Source of the DNA: Quercus robur
Lineage: Eukaryota; Streptophyta; Magnoliopsida; Fagales; Fagaceae
Direction: 5' to 3'
Length of the DNA stretch: 64,000 bases
Assembly (NCBI RefSeq): GCF_932294415.1
Contig: NC_065544.1
Location: 35,520,310-35,584,309, forward strand
Shown: piece by piece, positions 59,301 through 64,000 of the stretch
Layout of the letters: each line of letters starts with the position of its first letter
How positions within the stretch are numbered: position 1 is the stretch's first letter
Notes under the pieces: model-generated
Told to the model about the DNA's origin: nothing
Seen by the model: only the letters and a program-made list of their open reading frames with translations
Databases searched by the model: none
Position numbers and translations under genes: made by a program

Positions 59301-59319
59301 GCTTAGCCGCCGTCTCCAT
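46653..59319 (-). CDS. FUC95A: Alpha-L-fucosidase 2, glycoside hydrolase family 95
   Basis: Ten coding exons in descending order: 59319-59181, 58115-57970, 57292-56403, 55027-54895, 54307-54149, 53194-52970, 52879-52778, 52679-52544, 47815-47620 and 46956-46653. All junctions are GT-AG and the phases fit, giving 809 aa. GH95 hallmarks are [77 protein letters not shown] (the NxN of the active site), [59 protein letters not shown] and [10 protein letters not shown] (catalytic Asp). The Arabidopsis orthologue FUC95A/AXY8 removes alpha-1,2-fucose from xyloglucan in the apoplast. The N-terminus is unsure: the frame stays open upstream of the chosen ATG to an AG at 59358, so another exon, perhaps with the signal peptide, may be missing. 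Confidence 0.93.
47934..50661 (+). mobile_element. 5'-truncated LINE (LINE C), recent
   Basis: A perfect 13-bp duplication AAAATTTCATTAG lies at 47921-47933 and 50662-50674. It ends in ATTTATCAAAAAA. It begins inside ORF2 before the RT and lacks ORF1 and endonuclease. It lies antisense to the GH95 gene. Protein sequence differs clearly from LINE A/B, so it is another subfamily of the same plant L1 group. Confidence 0.95.
47936..50575 (+). pseudogene. LINE C ORF2 fragment: intact reverse transcriptase and zinc region
   Basis: It is open from the truncation point for about 875 codons with no stop or shift: [90 protein letters not shown] (active FADD) and [18 protein letters not shown]. The end is the usual plant L1 C-terminus. 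No start ATG of its own is present and the endonuclease is missing, so it counts as a fragment. The clean frame shows it landed recently. Confidence 0.93.
51612..51745 (+). pseudogene. Captured N-terminal fragment of ribonucleotide reductase small subunit (R2)
   Basis: From the ATG at 51612 the frame reads [20 protein letters not shown], then [18 protein letters not shown], a stop (TAG where the family has Trp), and TAEEVDLS. This is the conserved start of plant R2 proteins such as Arabidopsis TSO2. Upstream DNA to about 51520 looks like a copied 5' UTR. R2 provides the tyrosyl radical for dNTP synthesis; here only some 45 residues remain and none of the metal ligands, so it has no such activity. 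Confidence 0.88.
51735..51835 (+). pseudogene. Possible second captured fragment (PRA1-like)
   Basis: Directly after the R2 match another frame reads [20 protein letters not shown]. This resembles the N-terminal motif of plant PRA1 (prenylated Rab acceptor) proteins, which carry a RRPWxELxD box. It lasts only about 25 residues and then loses similarity. If right, the Pack-MULE holds two gene fragments joined. The match is short and from memory, so weak. Confidence 0.35.
53775..54042. repeat. 136-bp tandem duplication in GH95 intron 5
   Basis: ACCATCTGTCACCTAAAAGA begins both copies (53775 and 53911). They differ at only a few positions over about 130 bp. Confidence 0.93.
56275..56304. repeat. 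(GT)n microsatellite in GH95 intron 3
   Basis: About fifteen GT units, then GAGTGAGAGAGAG. It lies about 100 bp from the exon 3 donor. Confidence 0.93.
58429..58507 (-). mobile_element. tRNA-derived SINE fragment in GH95 intron 1
   Basis: It is flanked by TGATATCTATGA at 58417-58428 and 58508-58519 (12 bp, perfect). On minus it reads TAGGTGGAAGGTGAGGTCAT, GGGTTCAATATCC (B box), then a GTGTTACTTACC tail. It has a shortened head. Related to 37001-37160. Confidence 0.78.
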
Positions 59320-60000
59320 CGGATTCCACAGATCCGGCCGTCGCACCAGACCCCACCCTGATCAAAACAACCAAGATAAAGTATTGTATTGTTGCGATAA
59401 CAAAAAACAAAAAAAACAAAAGTAAAAAATTCCGTTTGCTTTTAAATTTCCACTGTGGGACCCGAAAATGTTTTCACTTTGACAATGACAATCAAATATT
59501 GACCAAAAAGAAAAGTGATCATACAGAAAGAAAGACAGTTACTATAGTTTCAAATTAACTCTTTTAGAATGTCCGTACAAGAAAGATAAAATAAGTAGTT
59601 CGAAATAACGACAACTATAATCAGTGAAAGTGAAGCAAATTTATTAAGGAAGCAAGGAAGGGAAAGAGAGGAATGACAGGAAATCAATGAAACGGAAGGA
59701 TTTCGAAAGAATAATAATGATTTCTATTGTTTCTACTTTCTACCAAAAGATTAAACAATCGGTAGAGTTAATAGTAATATTCTTTCGAATCCTTCCATTC
59801 CGAAGAATTTCCATTGCACCATCTCTCTTTCGCTCTAGCTCTTTCATACTCTCTCTCTCTCAAACTCTCTACTCTAACTCTAAACGCTCTTTTGGGCGCA
59901 GCGCAGCGCAACAGCACACTCCTAGCCCACTTGCAATGCTCACTATATATGGTATAGAACCCACTTGCACTGTGCCGAACCCTAATTCGCGTTGATACAG
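59320..60000 (-). promoter_or_regulatory. GH95 5' leader / upstream region
   Basis: On minus, a GA-rich run near 59848-59875 and TATATATAGTGAGC near 59940-59955 look like a leader and a TATA-type box. A splice acceptor-like CAG at 59358-59360 precedes an in-frame stretch coding WGLVRRPDLWNP, so a leader intron and one more exon may lie here. I could not place its donor. Confidence 0.45.
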
Positions 60001-60308
60001 TAGTTTGAGTATTGCGGATTGGAGTTTTTTGAAATAGTGAAAAAATGCAGAAACGTGTGCGTTATTTAAATGGTGAAAATATGAGTTTCAACTCACTCCC
60101 CAAACAGGCTCTCAAAATGTGGAAACAGCTTATTTTGAGTTTGTCAGGTGGTGAAAAATTGGGACGCGACTTTGGAAAGTGGTTTTAACCATTCATTTTC
60201 AGTTTTTACGAAAATATGTTTGAACAAGAAAATATAAAAATACGTATAATATTGTTTAAAAATTAAAAATATATCTTTAAGTTTATATATCAAATAGTCC
60301 TTAAGTAG
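60001..60308. other. Region upstream of GH95
   Basis: AT-rich with no clear gene. TTTGGATA/CCAAAC-type motifs here and in GH95 intron 1 (near 58970) hint at old MITEs. Confidence 0.35.
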
Positions 60309-60375
60309 TTCAGATTTGAGTTTTGAGCTCTATTTTTACTATTTATTTTTAGTACTATTTAGTATTTATGGGTCC

Positions 60376-60408
<33 letters not shown>

Positions 60409-60790
60409 TTTTTAAGAAAACCCAATACAATTTAGCTAGCTTTTAACTTCTTCTTTTTTTTAACACCTTTTAGCAAAAAGATTGTGAGTGGTGAAAAAAA
60501 ATTAGTAGATCCATGTAAAAGTGATAAATAACTAGTCATTGTGTAACTAGGTAATTCAGTTTTGAGTTTTTAGCTCTGTTTTTACTATTTATTTTTAGTA
60601 CTATTTAGTATTTATGGGTCCCATATATATATATATATATATATTTTTTTTTTTTTTAAGAAAACCCAATACAATTTAGCTAGCTTTTAACTTTTTTTTT
60701 CTACATTTTTAGCAAAAAGATTGTGAGTAGTGAAAAAAAAAGTAGTGGGTCCATGTGAAAGTGACAAGTGACTAGTCACTATGTAACACG
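60309..60790. repeat. 246-bp tandem duplication upstream of GH95
   Basis: Two copies (60309 onward and 60555 onward) share TTTTTAGTACTATTTAGTAT, an (AT)n/T run, AAGAAAACCCAATACAATTT and GACTAGTCACT-type ends. Differences are few apart from microsatellite length. Confidence 0.92.
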
Positions 60791-60924
60791 TAAAATAGTT
60801 GTAATAAAAATTGTAACATTTTATATACTACTAGAAAATTGTGACATTTTATGTAGTACTAGAATTACTCAAGCTACTACTGCACACATTTAGTACATTG
60901 GTCACTCCACAAATATAAATGCTT

Positions 60925-61020
60925 GTGAGATGTAGGGGGGTAAGGGGGTTCAAGTTTCAAGAAGAGAACTTCACACGCATATACACTTAGATTAGGATTT
61001 AGTAGAATTTCTATATTATA
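60925..61020 (+). mobile_element. SINE-like fragment (ACTTAGATTAGG tail type)
   Basis: GGGGGTTCAAGTTTC (B-box-like) is followed by ACTTCACACGCATATACACT and TAGATTAGG..TAGTAGAATTTCTAT. Its middle matches the reverse complement of 61690-61740. The tail resembles the Au-type SINEs of angiosperms as I recall them. No target repeat found. Confidence 0.5.
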
Positions 61021-61289
61021 TTTAAAAAAAATAAATAAATACTCAGGCTTAAAAACCTCACATTATCTTCTAAGAAACAAAATACCTCTCACGTTAAAAT
61101 CCTTCATTTCCTTTCTATTTTTAATTAGATAAAAGCATTCACATCAAGAATGCTAAAAATATAGCCAACATCAAAGGTTTTATATTTTTTATCACTTCAT
61201 TAAAATATAATTTCTTTATTCTTTTTTATTTTTTGCATCTCTTCATCTTTCTTTCTTCCTCTCTCTTTCTCTATGTATATCTCTTCTTC

Positions 61290-61680
61290 CAAATAAAAAC
61301 ACCCAAGCCACCACTCACGGCCACCGCCACCATAAGAAAATCCAAGCCACTATCACCATTAAAAACCCAACCCACTACCACTGCCATTGCCCACCAAAAC
61401 CTACTGCAAAACCCACCAAAATCCACCGAAACCTACTGCAAGACCCAACCCACCGCCACCAGCCACCATTGCCCACACCCATTGCCATAACCACCACCGA
61501 AACCCATTGCAAAACCCACTGATACCCAAAACTACCACTGCCCACTGAAACCCACTGCAAAACTCAACCCACTATCACTGCCCACACTTATTGCCATCGG
61601 CCACCACTACCCACATCCACTTTCACAGCCACCACCACCCCTAATCACCAAAATCACAAACAAAAACAAACCCAAAACCA
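61290..61680. repeat. CCA-rich degenerate minisatellite
   Basis: Repeated CCCACTGCAAAACCCACC and CCACCGCCACC units, imperfect and of variable length. The open frames across it are Pro/Thr-rich by composition only and are not accepted as genes. Confidence 0.75.
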
Positions 61681-61689
61681 AATCACAAA

Positions 61690-61815
61690 CCCAAGATATG
61701 CGTGTAAAACTCCCTCCTAGAGACTTGAACCTTGACCCTTGCCCCCCATGCCCACAAGCACTTATACTTGTTCAGTGATCATCGCACCAAGGCTGCGCGG
61801 TCATTTTTTTGAATT
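61690..61815 (-). mobile_element. SINE-like fragment, minus strand
   Basis: On minus it reads CGCAGCCTTGGTGCGATGAT (A-box side), TGCTTGTGGGCATGGGGGGC and GGTTCAAGTCTCTAGG (B box), then TTTTACACGCATAT. It is the same family as 60925-61020, here with its 5' half. Its 3' tail is cut at the CCA-rich repeat. Confidence 0.6.
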
Positions 61816-62477
61816 TCACTTTCACGCAATCACTTTTCTCACTATATCTTCGAAGTCTCTCTTTTTCTTTTTTCTTTTTTAATATAAGATTTTCGGATTC
61901 TCATTGGTTTCGGATTAAACTCTCTAAGCATTCACATCCGGTTTTCTACATACCATATGTTGGTATATTTTAGTTTCAAGGCATAAAAATAGAGCATTAC
62001 CTAGTCTTGCAAAGTCTTACAATTGCAACAAAAATCTGCATTTGTGCTACAGTGCCATCCTAAATGTATGATTGCACTACAACACAATTCTAAACAAAAT
62101 ATTTTATTTTATTGATTTTACCTTTTGTTTCCTCTCATTTTGTCTCTCACTCTCTCTCTCTCTCTCTCTCTCATTCAAATCTTGCATCGGAGCTGGGTTT
62201 TGGAGGCAGAGATCGGAGATCGTGGTGGCGTGAGTTTGGATCGATAGGCTGGGATCAATTGATGGTGGGTTTGGATCAATTGATGGTGGGTTTGGATCAG
62301 TTGATTGGTGGGTTTGAATCGATGATCTATTGATCGATGGGTGGATCGATAAACACAAACACCATTCGACCATACCCAACAAAAATCCCTCCTTGAAAAC
62401 CCAAACCCAAATCTCCAAAGACACTAACTAAAAAGAAAGAGCTTTGAACATAAAATAAAGAAAACAAAGAGATAAAA

Positions 62478-62544
<67 letters not shown>

Positions 62545-62643
62545 CCAAAAGAGTCACTGGATGGTTGATCGATGGATCGATTCTTTTGGGTCTGGGTGGT
62601 GTGTGTGTGGCTTTGTTGGTAGCTCCAATTGCAATTTTTTTTT
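61816..62643. repeat. Low-complexity block: GATC-rich 21-bp repeats and (GA)n
   Basis: TTGATGGTGGGTTTGGATCA-type units of about 21 bp repeat three to four times at 62252-62320. (CT)n lies at 62150-62172 and a (GA)n of about 31 units at 62481-62542. GATCGATGG-type palindromes surround them. No gene recognised. Confidence 0.75.
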
Positions 62644-63925
62644 AGGGATAATTACAGCAAACCCACCTGGGATTTGGCTCGTTTTCACTTTACTTACTCG
62701 TGGTTTAAAATTTTACACTTTGCCCACCTAGACTTCAATCTGTTACCCATCCGATACCCACCTTTGGCTTTTCTGTTAAAAAACAATTTTTACAACCAAA
62801 ACATAACATAACAATAATCAAAAAGTTAGAGTTTGAATTTTTTTGAAAGAGCTTGGAGGGTTTTGTGTCTCTATTCAAGGACAGAGACAGTAACACATGT
62901 TTCTAGAGTTGAGTTCAAGGGTATGGTTCTGTGTAATGATCTATTTCTTTAACAATTAACATTAATCTTTCTCGTAAAATATTTAGCATTGGAAAAACAA
63001 AATCATGCGATAAAATTATAAACATGGTGGTGGCTCTTTTGTACTTCAAACTCATCGTATCAACATGGTGGTGGCTCTTCTGTACTTCAACATGATTTTT
63101 GCCTTCCACAAACTCATCAACAACCCCATCACCCAGGTCTGAGAAAGGAGAAGAAGGATTATGAACCACCCATGGATACTGACCAAGGATCGGCGACACC
63201 ACTGTCAGACTCGGAGCCTCAATCTCCGTCGTCGTCGAGCTACCCACCATAACATCGATGGACCCAGAGTCACAATAGCCTCGTCCATGAGTAACCTCGG
63301 CATCGGAGATTGAGCCCAATGAGAAATCCACCTTAACAGAACTAAGAACTACCGCGTTGGAGTTACTACAAGCCGCCAAGGCTTTTCCGGCCACTGGATG
63401 TCCAAGAACTCTCGACGGGATGGGTGCGAGAAGTTTTGAATCTTGATCGGAGCTGGATATCAGCGATGTACCTACTGTCGTAGCCTCGGGCATCGGCGAT
63501 GTACCTACCGTTGTAGCCTCGGGCATTGCCGATGTCTCCGTTGACTCCATCGTTGGCTTTGAGCTCTCTCCCACCACATTTACACTCTGACTCACACTCA
63601 CGCCCAACCCAATAGGAAGATCTCAGAGAGATATTTTAAGTATAAGAAATTTTTGATCTTGTTATGGGTTTGAAAATTTTTTGATCATGTGTTCTAGTTT
63701 GAAATTTTTTTTATTTGAGTCATGTTCTAAGAGATGCCCATTTTGATCTTGCTTTCTTTTGTTTTTGTTTTTTTCTTGTTTTGAGAGGAAAGAGACATAA
63801 TTTTTAACAGAGGTGGGTAACAGAGACTAAACAGAAGTAAGTTCAGGTGGGTAAAGTGTAAAGTTTTAAACCACGGATAGGTAAAGTGAAAACGGGCCAA
63901 ATCTTAGGTGAATTTGCTTTAGTTA
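62644..63925. mobile_element. MULE-like element with ~140-bp TIRs, ORF inside
   Basis: The left end AGGGATAATTACAGCAAACC and the reversed right end AAGGATAACTAAAGCAAATT open arms that go on for about 140 bp. They share CGTTTTCACTTTAC, TGGTTTAAAA.TTTACACTTT and CCCACCT. It is flanked on both sides by T runs, so the target site cannot be read clearly. The interior contains a 211-codon minus-strand frame (62915-63550). Confidence 0.78.
62915..63550 (-). CDS. Unknown ORF inside a MULE-like element
   Basis: The ATG at 63550 opens 211 codons to a stop at 62915. The protein is Ser/Thr/Val-rich at first, with an 11-residue tandem repeat (PEATTVGTS near residues 9-29) from a 33-bp DNA repeat. Then come LAPIPSRVLGHPVAGKALAA and WVVHNPSSPFSDLGDGVVDE. 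I recognise no domain, signal peptide or membrane segment. The first 150 or so codons are GC-rich unlike the flanks, which suggests captured host exon sequence rather than a transposase. Whether it is expressed is unknown. It may be a chance frame in captured DNA. Confidence 0.4.
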   Translation of the reverse strand: MESTETSAMPEATTVGTSPMPEATTVGTSLISSSDQDSKLLAPIPSRVLGHPVAGKALAACSNSNAVVLSSVKVDFSLGSISDAEVTHGRGYCDSGSIDVMVGSSTTTEIEAPSLTVVSPILGQYPWVVHNPSSPFSDLGDGVVDEFVEGKNHVEVQKSHHHVDTMSLKYKRATTMFIILSHDFVFPMLNILRERLMLIVKEIDHYTEPYP

Positions 63926-64000
63926 TCCTTTTTTTTAAAATGATTTTGCTTGGATATGTGGGGTTCTTATTTGATTTGAACTGATAGTTTGATGGTGGTT
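63926..64000. other. Right window edge
   Basis: AT-rich sequence after the MULE-like element. Nothing recognised. Confidence 0.5.

Noticed and set aside
61233..61490. Pro/Thr-rich open frame in the CCA repeat
   Set aside because: It follows from the repeat composition, both strands are open, and no domain or splice context is present.

Overview
The window is nuclear DNA of a flowering plant, most likely a woody eudicot. Genes have GT-AG introns, spacers are AT-rich, and the transposon load is heavy. The order of the conserved genes (TIP41-like, NFD6-like, GH95 alpha-fucosidase) matches, as I recall it, a block on Arabidopsis chromosome 4 (At4g34270-At4g34265-At4g34260). The genus cannot be fixed from sequence alone; a Fagales-type tree is only a guess.

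Layout. 1-6312: decayed minus-strand Ty3/Gypsy (Tat-type) LTR retrotransposon, running off the left edge. 6630-7718: hAT-like non-autonomous transposon. 8585-27010 (+): complete eight-exon TIP41-like gene (290 aa). Its last intron is 16 kb and is packed with LINEs, SINEs and other repeats, including one LINE inserted inside another. 28625-29200 (-): intronless single-C2H2 zinc-finger repressor with an EAR motif. 29201-39674: gene-poor spacer with foldback elements, one SINE and a perfect 22-bp-arm hairpin. 39675-40289 (-): two-exon NFD6-like mitochondrial protein (98 aa). 40290-46652: nested MULE-like elements, a solo LTR and a SINE. 46653-59319 (-): ten-exon GH95 alpha-L-fucosidase gene, whose introns hold a young 5'-truncated LINE with an intact 875-codon frame and a Pack-MULE. 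59320-64000: GH95 leader and promoter, tandem repeats, SINE pieces, and a second MULE-like element carrying an ORF of unknown origin.

The host genes are unrelated in job: TIP41 acts in TOR/PP2A signalling, the zinc finger in transcriptional repression, NFD6 in mitochondria, and GH95 in xyloglucan trimming in the cell wall. They are ancestral neighbours, not an operon-like unit. The most interesting object is the Pack-MULE at 51284-52161. It has a perfect 9-bp target duplication, long terminal inverted repeats, and a captured start of a ribonucleotide reductase small-subunit gene, perhaps fused to a second gene fragment. All calls come from reading the sequence; no database search was run.
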